NCBI RefSeq assembly: GCF_002234675.1
Contig: NC_019866.2
Span: forward strand, 17,715,311-17,779,310
Length of the DNA: 64,000 bases
From: Oryzias latipes
Lineage: Eukaryota > Chordata > Actinopteri > Beloniformes > Adrianichthyidae
Direction: 5' to 3'
In this document: positions 24,501 to 36,865 of the stretch, piece after piece
How positions within the stretch are numbered: position 1 is the first letter of the stretch
Layout: every line of letters begins with the position of its first letter
The notes under the pieces: model-generated
What the model was told of the DNA's origin: nothing
Database searches by the model: none
Seen by the model: the letters and a program-made list of their open reading frames with translations, nothing else
Translations under genes and position numbers: made by a program

Positions 24501-24902
24501 AGCGCTCCTGTAAAAACTAATGGGTGCAACTAACTGGTCATCTGCTGTCTCTACAGGTGTGTTTTGGGGAACACTACTATTATGGCTGAGTTTGCTAGTG
24601 AGGAAGAAATCAGCCGCTTTTTTGCACAAGGGCAGTCATTGGCCACTCCCACCTCCGGCTGGCAGGCTATTGGCTCCTCCCAGAGCAGAATGGATCAGTC
24701 TCAGTCCTTTCCCAGCCGCGCTTCTGAACCCAACCAGTGGAACAGTGGTGAGCTGCATGGCTCCTCCCTCTGGAGCAGGTCCTATTCCAGTACCCTGTGG
24801 GGGAACCCCAGCAGTGCTGACCCTGGGAGGATCAACAGCCCTTCTCCAATCAGCTCCTTCCTCCCAGTGGATCACCTGACAGGGGGTGGAGACTCCCTGT
24901 GA
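8797..24902 (+). CDS. TNRC6A: TNRC6A (GW182 family), 3' 17 coding exons
   Basis: Scaffold of the miRNA-induced silencing complex: it binds Argonaute through GW/WG repeats and recruits PABP and the CCR4-NOT and PAN2-PAN3 deadenylases. Exons: 8797-8985, 9089-9255, 12633-12710, 14707-14874, 16893-17036, 17765-17884, 19327-19455, 19540-19614, 19711-19885, 20032-20178, 20371-20541, 20745-20885, 20985-21092, 21344-21562, 22142-22212, 24329-24468, 24557-24902. All phases agree (861 complete codons plus stop). In order: last GW repeats ([18 protein letters not shown]), EVEIGMW, a Q-rich part ([22 protein letters not shown]), PAM2 region, [29 protein letters not shown], an RRM, and a C-terminus SVDHL-like ([16 protein letters not shown]). 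TNRC6A rather than B or C is chosen from [23 protein letters not shown], the C-terminus, and NDUFAB1/DCTN5 nearby. The start exons and the large GW exon are outside the window. The acceptor of exon 16893 was chosen by phase and is the least certain. Confidence 0.95.
9303..9740. repeat. Fish MITE-like repeat with (CA)n tract
   Basis: The segment beginning aaagggcctatatcatgc resembles a common non-autonomous fish DNA repeat whose left end starts this way. I do not see a clean matching right end. A perfect (CA)n run lies at 9550-9584. It is non-coding, in the TNRC6A intron after exon 9089-9255. Confidence 0.4.
9824..10241. mobile_element. MITE with terminal inverted repeats (about 418 bp)
   Basis: The left end taccgtattttcacgacta (from 9824) is matched in inverse orientation by gttgtgaaaattcggta ending at 10240-10241, and 'aaggcgcac' on the left by 'gtgcaccct' on the right. 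TA at both ends fits a TA target duplication. The interior has no coding potential. It is a non-autonomous DNA transposon, and the superfamily is uncertain. Confidence 0.65.
10300..10880 (+). mobile_element. Fragment of a non-LTR element (R2/R4/Rex6-like), C-terminal part
   Basis: Broken frames encode [34 protein letters not shown] and [14 protein letters not shown] further frame reads HQTRPKV, followed by a segment ending '[16 protein letters not shown]'. This order resembles the C-terminal zinc-knuckle and linker region of fish site-specific type LINEs with restriction-like endonucleases. Several stops and frameshifts are present. The endonuclease itself is missing. The family is assigned from memory of such proteins and is tentative. 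Confidence 0.5.
11480..11570 (+). repeat. LINE/SINE 3'-tail fragment
   Basis: The segment gtgaagccctttggtacctt...gttctatatgaataaagttt resembles the 3' tail shared by fish L2-type LINEs and the SINEs that use them (a 'gcgctatataaataaa' type end). Only the tail is visible. Confidence 0.4.
11888..12245. repeat. Interspersed DNA repeat related to the foldback family
   Basis: Contains 'gttccctcgtttattgcatg' and 'aaaaataacccgtgatctgt', which resemble the end of a common fish MITE. The segment 12045-12115 is an inverted relative of 300-370 in foldback copy A (shared core 'ctaggatcttggaatgaaaa'). No coding potential is seen. Confidence 0.45.
12442..12504. repeat. hAT-like transposon end
   Basis: The sequence gggccggac... 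to gcagtagtttgcccacccctg ends in the typical hAT-MITE terminus (cacccctg, inverse of caggggtg). The matching other end is not seen. A short (TATG)n/(TGGA)n run follows. Confidence 0.5.
13164..14260. mobile_element. Degenerate hAT-like non-autonomous element
   Basis: The left end tagggatgtcctgatca is followed by 'gggctcgatcagtttccgaat', the usual start of fish hAT repeats of the 'tagggatgtcccgatc' type. The right part (14160-14260) has the corresponding 'gatccaatcgag...gtgatcgggcc' sequence in inverse sense. The ends are eroded and no transposase frame is visible. It fills most of the intron between exons 12633-12710 and 14707-14874. Confidence 0.5.
14987..16892. repeat. Intron with one repeat relative; remainder unassigned
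   Basis: The segment about 15100-15290 (with 'gagctgctccacgtgtcacc' and 'ttaagacgtggcagatgaat') is a diverged relative of 54290-54430 ('gagctgttccgtgtggcgcc', 'ttaagacgtagcggataaat'), so a DNA-repeat family is present. From about 15850 to 16890 I see only AT-rich intron with poly-A/T runs and a C/T-rich tract (16660-16830) leading to the next exon. Confidence 0.4.
17240..17560. repeat. Non-autonomous repeat related to the ends of the THAP element at 29976
   Basis: Left part 'ggccacaagctccctgct' and right part 'ggctaaaaacggcatagtcatgattaaaagaccacagtgaacgctttaaaa' (split across 17470-17520) have relatives at 29990-30010 and 31170-31215 flanking a THAP-domain coding remnant. This suggests a short deletion derivative of that transposon. 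Confidence 0.5.
17885..19326. repeat. TNRC6A intron with a MITE end at 18770-18857
   Basis: The segment 18770-18857 ('cgggatacttatcttatcctgg', 'atcgtatcgccagactctta', ending 'acacaccccta') resembles the end of a widespread fish DNA transposon. The rest of the intron shows nothing I can name beyond AT-rich sequence and short poly-A runs. Confidence 0.4.
20403..20420 (+). other. TNRC6A: Shortened PAM2 motif of TNRC6A
   Basis: The exon at 20371-20541 reads ...[15 protein letters not shown].... Vertebrate TNRC6 proteins carry SPFVPYDF or SPFVPYDL here, the PAM2 motif that docks on the MLLE domain of PABPC1. In this copy the two residues between F and Y are missing, while the flanks (LRL-D/E-D/E before, SPPG..GDGWP after) are conserved. 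The deletion is directly visible; weakened PABP binding is an inference. Confidence 0.75.
22290..23870 (-). mobile_element. Internally deleted L1-clade LINE
   Basis: On the minus strand the 5' end (about 23860-23440) precedes an ORF1 start ([14 protein letters not shown] at 23432) and a coiled coil ([20 protein letters not shown], within 23381-23148). Without ORF1's end or the endonuclease, the sequence jumps to a short reverse-transcriptase piece ([20 protein letters not shown], about 23020-22930). It then jumps to the ORF2 C-terminus (22909-22607) with a zinc-knuckle-like [21 protein letters not shown]-rich start near 22300 marks the 3' tail. Two large internal deletions are therefore present. 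Confidence 0.75.
23880..24230 (-). mobile_element. Second L1 ORF2 C-terminal fragment
   Basis: The minus-strand frame 24223-23888 reads [11 protein letters not shown]..., then [26 protein letters not shown], with the C..H..C-type knuckle and following tryptophans of L1 ORF2 ends. It is a separate insertion from the deleted L1 beside it, because the same C-terminal region occurs twice. It lies about 100 bp upstream of the TNRC6A RRM exon. Confidence 0.7.
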
Positions 24903-25344
24903 ACCAGCAGCCAATCAAACCGGCTAAGTAAATCAGATAAAAACAAAACACAAAAAAACGTAGTTCTAAACGCAATGGCACTCGTAGGACTTTTTCTCAC
25001 AAGTTATTCAACAAAGCGGGGTTTACCCTGTGGAATACAAGTTACGTTCTCTGCACATATGTCCACTTTGTTTTAGCCCAAAAACATATCAGTCAGAATA
25101 CTTGAATCATGCAGGCCAATTCTATAATGTGAACAGATGGATATTTGCTTCCAGGTAGTGCTCTTTCAGACCAGGAAAAAAAAGAAAAAGAAAAAAAAAA
25201 GCTTCAGTCGAGCTCATTGTTTCATTTGTTGTGCTTGAATTCCAACTTTTAAACTTTTTTTTTCTGTTTTTGCATTTGCTGACAATGTTGGAGTATGAGC
25301 TTTTAACTTTGCACTGAATGTGTTTTTTTTCATACACACAAAAA

Positions 25345-25487
<143 letters not shown>

Positions 25488-28400
25488 GTGTGTGTGTATG
25501 TATGTATACATGCATATGTATATAGTCTGCAATACAGAGGGAGCAGCCAGTTTTTCCAGTGTAGCGGTTTACTCATTGAGGTCCTTATCCTGTGTGTGTG
25601 TGTGGGTGTGAAAATACTCGTGCGACTGCAAATGGTCGCGTACGTGTGCGCTCCTCTCTGCCTTGGCACGCCTACAGTACTGCATTGTCGTGGAAATCAA
25701 CAGATAGTTCAACATTAAACCTGACAAGGATAATTATCTGGTGATACAAAAAAGAAAAGAGTAACATTTGAAAAGTATTGCACCGACTTTTATTTTGAAA
25801 ACGTTGAGCTCTGCAGTGCAAAGGACTGTAGTCGCAGCCACACCCGCTCTGGGTGTAGGAGGGGTGGGGCCTATCTAGCAAGCCCTTGCCCGGTTCAGCC
25901 CCGTAGTGGGCTGGGAGGGGACAGCACTTTCAGAATAGGCTTTTAATGTTTTGGAGGTGCCACACTGCAACCTCTTGTTTACAAGACTTAGGAGGCAGAA
26001 CACGTGTTGATTCTTCATTTTAAAAAGAAGATCGGATAAATTAGAAAATGCACAAAAAATAAAAAAGCTTTTTAAAAAATACATAAAAAATAAATAAGAT
26101 AAAGAAATATTTTTTAAAAAAAAGTGTTGAGGATGGAGAGGATGCTTTGTATCTCTGGGAATTTGGATCAGTGTTTTTGGCCATGGCGTTGGTTATTTAA
26201 ACTATTCCTCTTTGTCTGCTAAATAACCAGCAATGGTCCTCAGGAAATCAAGCCAGTTTTACACCCCCCTTGTTGATGAATTAAAAAAACTACTACTCCT
26301 TGTAGGAAAGGAAAATCCAACTTATAGCACTGAAAACTATGTATAGATCTTTTTTTTTCCTGCCAAATAACTGCTTTAAGCTGGAGAAGCTCAATACATT
26401 GCTTTCAATATGCTGTCTTTAAAGAAACAGGGAGGGGAGGGTCTTTTGTGAAGGAGGCGGAGGGCAAGTTGTAGTAATCCCAGAGCTCCTTCTCTCTTCC
26501 TCCTCCGCTCAAACGATGAGATAAAAAAAATTGTGACTTTCAATAGAAAATGTTCTGTCTTGTCTGGATTTTAAACCAAGAAAATGGCAAATCTGTATCT
26601 ATGCATACTGTCGACTCTCACATTGACATGGCCTACTTGAGAGGTGGTTTCCCCACTTTCTTTTCATTCAAAAAAAGCAAAAATCTTTTAAATGATTGCC
26701 ATCTGTGGTGTTTAGTGAAAAAAGAAGTTAAACTCAAAGATCCTGTTTTGGCTGAAAATCTTTTAACAGTGAAAAAGTCGTCCACATTTCATTGCCTTGA
26801 TCCTAAATGTGTCCGAAGATGCAACAAGTCAAGTGGCTTCTATCTGTTTACAAATAGAACATGATTGTATTGTTTTAGGGTTTATTTTTTTCTCCTCCTA
26901 ATAATCAGGGGAGGGTGGGGTGCTCATTTGAATTTCCTAACGTCATGAATCGTCGTGGGGGGGGTGGGGGGGATCTGCAGGGTTCGGGGTTCTAGGTGTG
27001 TGTCAGCAACAGTGTGAATGTAAACAACAAAAAGAGTCTACCATTGGAGTTTGTTAACATAAAAATGTACGAGTGTGGGTTTTAGATCTACTCATCTAGG
27101 GGTGATTAAGTCACTACAATGCACAAGTTTGTTTTTATTGTTTTTAGCGGCAGAAAGAATGCATGGAAGCGTGCGAGATCAGCATTAGCGAAGCCATGGA
27201 CCTTAATTTCTTGTCTTTTTGTTTTTTTTTTTCTGTGAAGCTTATCGCGTGTGCACATTTCCACCCTCGGTTTTTATTTCAGAAGTACTATAATCGTTGG
27301 CTTCACTCGTGTTTTCTTGAATTTAGTCGTGATAATTTAACAACTTCAAAGTGTATGTGAGTATTAGCCAGACTTGACAGTGGTGTGTGCCAGTATTGAA
27401 TGCTCTCTACCAAATACTTCAATCATAAAGAGTAGTTTACTGATTTCCACATCTTTGCTTAAACTATATATATCTTGTGTTATTTTTGTTTTTTGTCTCA
27501 AACAGCTGTTTTCAAATGAAACATGTTTATTTTGTGTATTTGAGTTAAGTTAATTTGACAAATTGAACTGAAGAGCCTTGGATTTTGCACTTGGGGAGAT
27601 TGGCAGGAAAGCCAAGCAAGGCAGTTGGTTGGTCAGGGAAGTATTTTCGGGAGTTTTCAGGTCTTGACAGTGCCAGTGAGTGACAGTTTCTGCCCGCTTT
27701 CATTTGCTTAACGAAACAAGGGCAGCTTGCCGAGCTGGCAGATGGGGAGATGCAAGTCATCTTTGCCACCCAAAGTGAGCCGTAATTGAGTCAGAAGATC
27801 AAAAACCTTTTATCTGTTGGATCTGAGGGTTTGGTGCAACACTAGCATGCAGTTTGACTGAAACAGGGAGAAGTTCGACCTGATGTGGGTGTTGACTTGC
27901 TGATTGCAAGCTCTTCTGGTTCTTCCTGGCTTTTTCAGGGACAATGGGTTTCACTTGCCTCCTTGCTGGCTAATCCAGGATAAGCTCTCCCTCTCCGACC
28001 CCTAAACTTAACTACAGGAGAGGAAGTGCAAAACTGACAAGAGGTGCACGGCAAGTGAGCTCTAGATTGTCTTTATTCCCTTTGTACGGATTGAAAATAA
28101 TTTAAACTTTTTTTTTTTAAATTATTTCTTGGGGCAATATATTGTTCTTACTGCTGATACCAGAGCAGCTTTGTCCCTCTTTGCAATCCTTACCTTAACC
28201 TTTGTTGGGACAAAACTGATCCCGGATCAGCAGCTAGGGGAGCAGCTGCTGAGTTGTGAGAGAAGGGACAAGCAGCATGCCTCTCAGTAATGTTGTTACA
28301 GTTTTGGTTCCCCTGTGTGACCATTGACGTCTCTTCTGTGTATGAGATGATGTAAAAGCTTGTCCATCAAAGGGTGTGTGTGTGTGTTTGTGTGTGAACT

Positions 28401-29805
28401 CTTATGCCAAATCGAGTAGTGAGAGTAAAATAAAAGGGATCTTTGTTTTTAGTGTATGTGTGTATTTTAAAAAGCTGGACAATGTTAAATGCTTGAAGAG
28501 AAACACACAAAAAAACAAAAAGGATTACGCAAGGAACCACCATGAGCAATGTACAATCCCCAAGGCTGCCAAGCAGCTTCCCAAGCAGATGGGAAGAAAG
28601 AAGGAAAAGAGGCTTTAGAAAGAGGGAAGCTGGCTAGTGATACTCTACTACTTTTTTTATATTTAAGAATTAAAATGTGACTCATTATCTCCTAACTATC
28701 CGTGAGTAGATGCTTTATTATCATGGCACACCCAACTCATCCTACAGATGATTAAAAGTGCTAAGGCTGTTTTTTTTAAATATGTACAATGATAAAAAAC
28801 AAAAAGCTAAACAAAAACTGTGATAATCTGCTGTCTTTGTTTTTACATTTATTGACCACATACAAACCCTGAAAAGCTTTAGTCTAACCAGCACAAAGAT
28901 GTGGGGTGGGCAGGGACTGTCGGGGTGGGTGGGGTTTGCTCAGAGAGACTATGCAGTGGAGTGTTGAACCCAGGCTTCAATGGCCACCTTGGGTTAATTT
29001 AAAAAAAAAAAAAAAAAAGCTACAAAAAAATTAAATTCCCAATATCCATCAAAAATGTGCCATTTTTGGATCGTACTAATAAACCTGACAAACCTTTATT
29101 ACCTAACAGCAATCGAGCTAGTTGTAGCAGAAGGAGACAGGTTCCGATTGGCAAAGTCTATTTTATGTCATTTTTCTTTTAGTTTTCCAGCTCCTTTCCT
29201 TGTTACACCAGAGGGGGGCACTGTGGGGGAAACTTTAAAAAAAAAAAATTGATCAATCCAGTGTAGTGGGATCACCGGTAAAACCTTTAATGCACATTGC
29301 TTTGGGCAGACTGTTGAGACTATATAATATATGAGAAACATTCACCGTGGAGGGGCGAGTCTTCCTCTATCGACACAAAAACAGGAAGTACCTTTTTATT
29401 TCAAATGTCTTCCTCAACTCAAAGGATTTTATCTTAAAACTTCAGTGGAATCTGCACTTTTTGAAGGACAATCTTTATTTGTATGGGTATAAAATTGACA
29501 AAATACGAAGTCGCCTGATATTACATTGTATTAAGAGAAAAAAAAACTCCAGTGTACTTTAATGAATGTCTCCATTAATGCTGTATATTTGTTTCATTTA
29601 ATCTTTTTATTCTACTTTTGCTTGGTTTGTTTTTTTTTTCCTTTTATTTTTAAGGATTTTAGTGCTCTTATGAGAATCTGTACTACAGTGTAGATTAGTA
29701 GGTAGTAGGTCTTTCTGTTGGCTGTACTTGTATACTGATTACTGTTTGTAACCCTTTGGCTCCTGCAGCCACCATACAAAGCTGTATAACTTGGGTACAA
29801 CCCTC

Positions 29806-29811
29806 AATAAA
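29806..29811 (+). promoter_or_regulatory. Polyadenylation signal of TNRC6A
   Basis: AATAAA in 'ccctcaataaaagact', followed within 30 bases by a T/G-rich stretch (ctgctgtgtcgatttgct), which fits a cleavage and downstream element. Confidence 0.65.
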
Positions 29812-30246
29812 AGACTAACAATGACGCTGCTGTGTCGATTTGCTTTGTTCACATCTGTTCTGAAAAAGTTTCAACAGTTATTCCCAACATTTACAAAGAC
29901 TCACTCCAATGAAAATTGTGGCTTTACCGTGTTTTTGTAACATATTTTTTTTAGATTGTGGGAGACAGAGTATTTCACAGGAAATGCGCTGGGCGGCCCA
30001 CAAGTTCCCTGCTTCGATGCATCCATTTGTGGACAACTAGATCAATGGACGTCTTAATTTTCCTAATCTGAGCTGGCATCTGGCTCAAAACCATATGGCT
30101 TGATAGCTCCAATATAGCTTGCTATTTTTGTTGTGACAAAAATATTAGGTTGGGGCCGTAAGCTAGCAGGAGAGAGCAATGAGTTATATAGCTAGAGGAG
30201 ACGTCACGTGGTTGCTCATGGTAGGAGAGCATCGCCATCTTGGTGA

Positions 30247-30278
30247 GGTCAAGTTACTACTGCAGTAGTAACTTGACC
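30247..30278. repeat. Perfect 32-bp palindrome without loop
   Basis: The half-site ggtcaagttactactg (30247-30262) is followed immediately by its exact reverse complement (30263-30278), centred on CTGCAG. It lies 27 bp upstream of the THAP-coding core. Confidence 0.9.
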
Positions 30279-30304
30279 ACATTTTTTGCATAATACCAGT
30301 TCAT

Positions 30305-30840
30305 TGTGTGGGTTTCAACTGCCAAAATCAGAGAAATGAGTCCATGAAGGAGGAAGGTATATCATTTCACAGGTAAGTATTTTGATTTTTTTTTCTTTTA
30401 ATGCTGCAGGGGCTTCATTAATCATTCACATGTTGACATGTATGATGCTCCAGGGCTATTATCAACATGCTGCATGATGTACGTATAATTTGCTGTCGAC
30501 ATAGATGTAAACTTTATTGTGTTACACCTATATACAGTATACTAGGCTATTATAGTAATATAGATTTATACATTTCTGACTCAGTGACTGAACTTTTCTT
30601 GCAGGTTTCCAATGGATTCAGACTTCAGGAAACAGTGGGTCTTAGCAATAAAAAGAGCTAACCCAGATGGATCACTGTGGTACCAACTAGTAATACAGTC
30701 TGGCTATGTTCAAAACATTTTGTGGAAACAGATTTTAATGAGAGGACAGACTGTTTGCTTGACACCCGACACCATAATATCGGTGTTACACAAATTAATC
30801 ACTCACATGAATCAGTATAAATCTTTTTTTAGGGTAAATC
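30305..30840 (+). pseudogene. THAP zinc-finger coding remnant, two exons
   Basis: Exon 30305-30372 encodes CVGFNCQNQRNESMKEEG plus ISFHR, ending at a gtaagt donor. Exon 2 starts at 30605 after a cag acceptor in the matching phase and continues FPMDSDFRKQWVLAIKRA. After a frame change near 30680 a second frame reads VWLCSKHFVETDFNERTDC, and then the first frame gives LTPDTI. Together these are the C2CH pattern of a THAP domain (C-x4-C ... C-x2-H) with the FP and W signature residues. Frameshifts make it a pseudogene; DNA binding is the family role. Confidence 0.75.
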
Positions 30841-31069
30841 TATTCACTTTTGGACTTCTTTTGAATTTTTATATTTTATTAATAGACTTATTTATTTGTT
30901 TGTATTGACTTACTATTGATTTATTGTTGGGTTTTTCTTAATAATTTAAATTACATATCAAAGAGGTTTAAAACTTCTAAATGTTTAGAAATTATTTTTA
31001 AAAGTTCTTTGTAATTTTCTTATTTGTAAGAAGTCCTGCAACAATGCATTGTTTGAGCTTTTAAGGCTG

Positions 31070-31101
31070 ACTGTTTCTCTTCTTTAAGAACTAATGATGT
31101 A

Positions 31102-31136
<35 letters not shown>

Positions 31137-31138
31137 TC
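31070..31138 (+). repeat. (TA)n microsatellite
   Basis: Short (TA)n run near 31101-31134 inside the decayed THAP element. Confidence 0.8.
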
Positions 31139-31333
31139 TGAAGAAACTGTCCTAGACTATGATGTGTTTGATTTAGCTAAAAATTGCATAATCACAAGAC
31201 CACTGGGAACGCTTTAAAAAGATTATGAAAACATTCTGAAATGGTCAGACTAGAAGAACATTTGGACAATTTGAATTGTGCTTTTTAAATCTGGCTTAAG
31301 TTGGTACATGGGTGCAGCAGAAAAAAAAACTTA

Positions 31334-31514
31334 CCCTTGTGCTTAGATGACCCCACCCTTACATTGACGTGTTCTCCCTTCCATGACAAAGGTAGAAATA
31401 GTTCATGACACCAGTGAAGACCACAAATCATTAAAGAAAAAAGGTTCAGCGCACTTTTTAGCGGGTCTACATGACCCAACTCCCAACGTTAAAGTGCCTA
31501 GGATAGCACAAGGG
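31334..31514 (-). mobile_element. TTAA-type (piggyBac-like) MITE, copy 1
   Basis: Ends cccttgtgc... and ...gatagcacaaggg are inverted. TTAA follows at 31515-31518, and the left flank is ctta, one base off. It is one of four copies here (also 41223, 47737 and 49885), in opposite orientation to the others. It has no ORF. It lies between the TNRC6A and NDUFAB1 3' ends. Confidence 0.85.
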
Positions 31515-31830
31515 TTAATCGAATCAAATAAGCTAATGGCATTACAAAAAAAGTAATGAATCCATCATCCCCTGAGTGTTCCTACTCAAAGATATGACAA
31601 TCTTTCAATCATTAAGGATTATGCTCCAAGAGTGAAGCAGAAGTCTTCCTCTAACTGTTGCCTCAGAATTGGACAGATTTACTTGTTGCTGTGACATCTT
31701 TGGAAAAAAAAATAGTTCTTAGATACCCAAGATTTGCAGTTTTGCAATTTTGAAAATTCAGTTTTTGTCAACTGCTTTTGCACTTTATAATAACTTGTAA
31801 CTGAATAAATGTACAGAGACACCAATTGTT

Positions 31831-31836
31831 TTTATT
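31831..31836 (-). promoter_or_regulatory. Probable NDUFAB1 polyadenylation signal
   Basis: The plus strand reads tttatt, i.e. AATAAA on the minus strand, about 260 bases after the NDUFAB1 stop codon. It would give a short 3' UTR and leave about 2 kb between it and the TNRC6A 3' end. Confidence 0.5.
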
Positions 31837-32097
31837 GATCTATTATGAAATTATACATCAGAACCATGGGAGCATGAAGAAAAAAAACCTAAAACATGGT
31901 TTTTCTTTAATTCCTCTGATGGCCCCAAAACATTTAAATACACACAAAGTGACTCAAACTTTGATGGTTGGGCAGAGGTGGGAAAGCGCCACCGGTACTT
32001 CCTGTGTAGGGAATGGGAAAAGAAATCTAATCAGACTCTGTCGGAGTGCAATCGAACAATGACAGGGAGGACACCTGCCTTTGAGATGTAAAGCAGA

Positions 32098-34268
<2,171 letters not shown>

Positions 34269-34402
34269 GACGAAAGGGATCCAGCAGAGGATGAGCAATG
34301 TGCAAAGCGTAGAAGAAGAACGCAGTCAATGGCTTCACAGTACGCATGCGCATAACATAACAAGTATTTTATCTATATCTAAAAAAAAGCTTATACGTAA
34401 GT

Positions 34403-34438
34403 TTGTGTGTGTGTGTGTGTGTGGGTGTGTGGGTGTAC
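34403..34438 (+). repeat. (TG)n microsatellite upstream of NDUFAB1
   Basis: An almost pure gt run with two gtgggtgt interruptions, about 135 bp upstream of the NDUFAB1 start codon. Confidence 0.85.
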
Positions 34439-34949
34439 ATACACACACTGACACGCACGCTTTTTAAAAAAAAAAAAACAATATAATCATGCTTAGTTCA
34501 CGTTGTGTATAAATTTCTACATTTGTTCAAAATGTATTGAAAATCAAAATATGTAACAATGAAAGTATCAAGTACCATACAAACCATCAGGCAAAAACAG
34601 TCAATCACAGAACTTCTGTTTAACCTTGAAGTTCAAAGCACTGGTTCTGAGCAGGTTTAGTTCAAGGTTAGTTTGTTTTCAGAGAGGTGAAGCAGCATGG
34701 CATGTCCATTTGAAGATGATTTAGTGGATGAAAAAGCTCAGATAATACTTTTTTTCCACCATGAAAGGGTGATAAGACCATTTATGGGTGTTGGAAAGAT
34801 AAACTTTTTTACATTGATCTAACTTAATTATTTGCTTCAGTTAAGATAAATCGTTTTTTTAAGTTAAGTCGGCTTAAAAATAACACGTAGTTATCAGACA
34901 GTTATTTTACTTTCATTCAAATTAATTCAGTTAAGTAGGTGTAACTTTG

Positions 34950-35200
34950 GGGCAGCTTAGGAGACAGCTTAGCTCGTGCTGGTTTGCAGCACCTTCCGTC
35001 TGTGAAACCAGAGTTCGAATTCGGACTGCTCCCTATTCCCTTCTCTGCTTCTATGCTGGTCCCAAGCCCGGTTTGATTGAAAGGGTTACGTCAGGAGGGG
35101 CATCCAGCGTAAAACATTCCCAAGTTAACCTCAAAAGACAGGTTGTTTTGCTGTGGCGACTCCTGATGGGAAAAAGCCAAAAGAAGAAGAACTTGGTGCT
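34950..35200 (+). mobile_element. tRNA-derived SINE
   Basis: A tRNA-like head with a B-box match (gagttcgaattc, 35011-35022) is followed by 'gttacgtcaggaggggcatccagcgtaaaac' and a tail 'tgtggcgactcctgatggga...aaaagccaaaagaagaagaa', the tail type shared with fish RTE/Rex-like LINEs. Non-coding. Confidence 0.7.
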
Positions 35201-36739
35201 GCTAGATCGGCACCGCAAGGAATTGTAGGATACCATTCCCTTTGCCTGTCTGGACGGATTTGGGTTTAAGTGTGGGGTTTTGATCAAATGTGTTTAGCTG
35301 TTTTACTGTGTTTTACCTAGTTATTTATCCTGTTATGTTTAATTCTTTCTGCACCATGAGTGAGAGGGAAGGAGAGGATGATGAGTTTATTTAGCAGCCC
35401 TACTTCTAATTGGTGTATAATTAAAGTCAGAGAAATGATAAATAACATGTTACATATAGCAAAAAACTGGTGTTTCTTTCATTTTATTGTTATAAAAATG
35501 AGAATAACTGCAGGCTCAAACTTAGACATGTGAAAGTTCAAGAAGTACAATAAATTAAGATGGAAAAACATTTAATTGAATTCAAGTAATATGGCATTTA
35601 GTTAGATAAATATGTAAATTTGAGTTGTAAAAAAATATTGAGGCTGTGTCCGAATTACCGCCCTAACCCCTAACTACTAAAACCCTATATAGTGCGGCAC
35701 TATATAGTTCTCTATATAGTTCTCTGAATTTTTTTAGCAATTCGGACACCCGTGCTCACTAGTTTCCTCTTTCGGGTGTTTTCGAATGGCGCTAGGCACC
35801 AAAACAAAGTGGCGCATTACCGCCACCACCTGGTCTGGAGGGGTACTACTTCTATTTGACGCCGAGAATGACACCCATTTGTCAAAGTAAAAATATAATA
35901 AATATGAACATTTTATGAATCTGCTGTTTTCTGATCATGGAAAACGTGGCTGATTTATAAATAATAAGATTACAAACACATTGGTGTAGATTTTATGTAT
36001 TTGCTGATAAATAAACCCTCATGTCATTAGTCCATGGCAATATTTATTTTTGTGCCGCTGAACGATTTACGGGCTCTTGCGAGGAAGCATTTTTTTTCTG
36101 TAGTTTTATATTCTACCTTACTGAAAATAGCTTTATATATGAACCTGTCCATGTTCCTGGCAATAATTCAACCGTTTTTCGTGAGATCAAACCAAAAACG
36201 AGCAGATATGCAGCATCACAGGACAGCAAGGAGGAGGAACAGACGTCTCAGAAGATTTCCTCTGGACCAGACATGAACAACCTGTGAGTTAAACTTAAAG
36301 TTTTTTAATAGTTCAATTTAAGCATTTGTTACTAATTGTGCTCAAGGTTACACAGTCAGCTGGGTAAGAGTTTTTAACATTATTTTTCAACACTGGACTA
36401 TGAGTTGTATAGTCTAACTACATGAAACACTTGTGAGATCAAAGTTTAGTATTTTTTATTCAGAGTCAAACCATATCACTTGATTTAAACAAAAATACTT
36501 TAGTTTTTAAATATTTATATAAAAATCCAAAAACCCAGCCAAAAAAAAACCCACGAGATTTTCCAGCATTTATAAATACGTCATAAACTAAAATTTAAGA
36601 CATCAGAATAAAATGAAACATTAAAAAAAAATCAGATTTAATTTTCTCAATGAAATAATTATTTTTCTATTTTACAGGGTCTTCCACGTCTCTACTGCTT
36701 TGCCAACATAAAGGTGTCTGTCATGGCCCTTCACGCTGA

Positions 36740-36831
36740 CGGTCAGTCCCACACAAGACCAGACCGGCAGATCGGTTGACCCGCAGGACCATTGAGCATC
36801 TGGTGGAGCAGCTTCGGGTTCCTCACACTCT

Positions 36832-36865
<34 letters not shown>

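Larger units (their letters stand above)
22160..24622 (+). other. TNRC6A: RRM domain of TNRC6A, split over three exons
   Basis: The RRM begins [11 protein letters not shown] in exon 22142-22212, continues [19 protein letters not shown] and [20 protein letters not shown] in exon 24329-24468, and ends [20 protein letters not shown] in exon 24557-24902. In GW182 proteins this RRM is atypical and does not bind RNA with canonical aromatic residues; here also the RNP positions lack them. A 2.1-kb intron full of L1 debris splits the domain. Confidence 0.85.
29976..31230 (+). mobile_element. Decayed THAP-domain DNA transposon
   Basis: Flanking segments at about 29990-30120 and 31165-31215 match the two ends of the short repeat at 17240-17560, so the region looks like one element with a coding core. 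The core encodes a THAP zinc finger interrupted by an intron. THAP domains occur in P-element and Kolobok transposases and their host derivatives. No catalytic region is visible. It lies between the convergent TNRC6A and NDUFAB1 genes. Confidence 0.5.

Noticed and set aside
26550..26864. A 104-codon ORF in the TNRC6A 3' UTR
   Set aside because: No recognisable domain, no splice context, and it lies between the stop codon and the polyadenylation signal; a chance ORF is likelier.
36021..36287. An 80-88 codon ORF pair before the Harbinger transposase as its N-terminal exon
   Set aside because: The basic end (QKRADMQHHRTARRRNRRLR) could belong to it, and a gtgagt donor follows MNNL, but I could not show continuity with the next exon, so it is left out of the pseudogene call.
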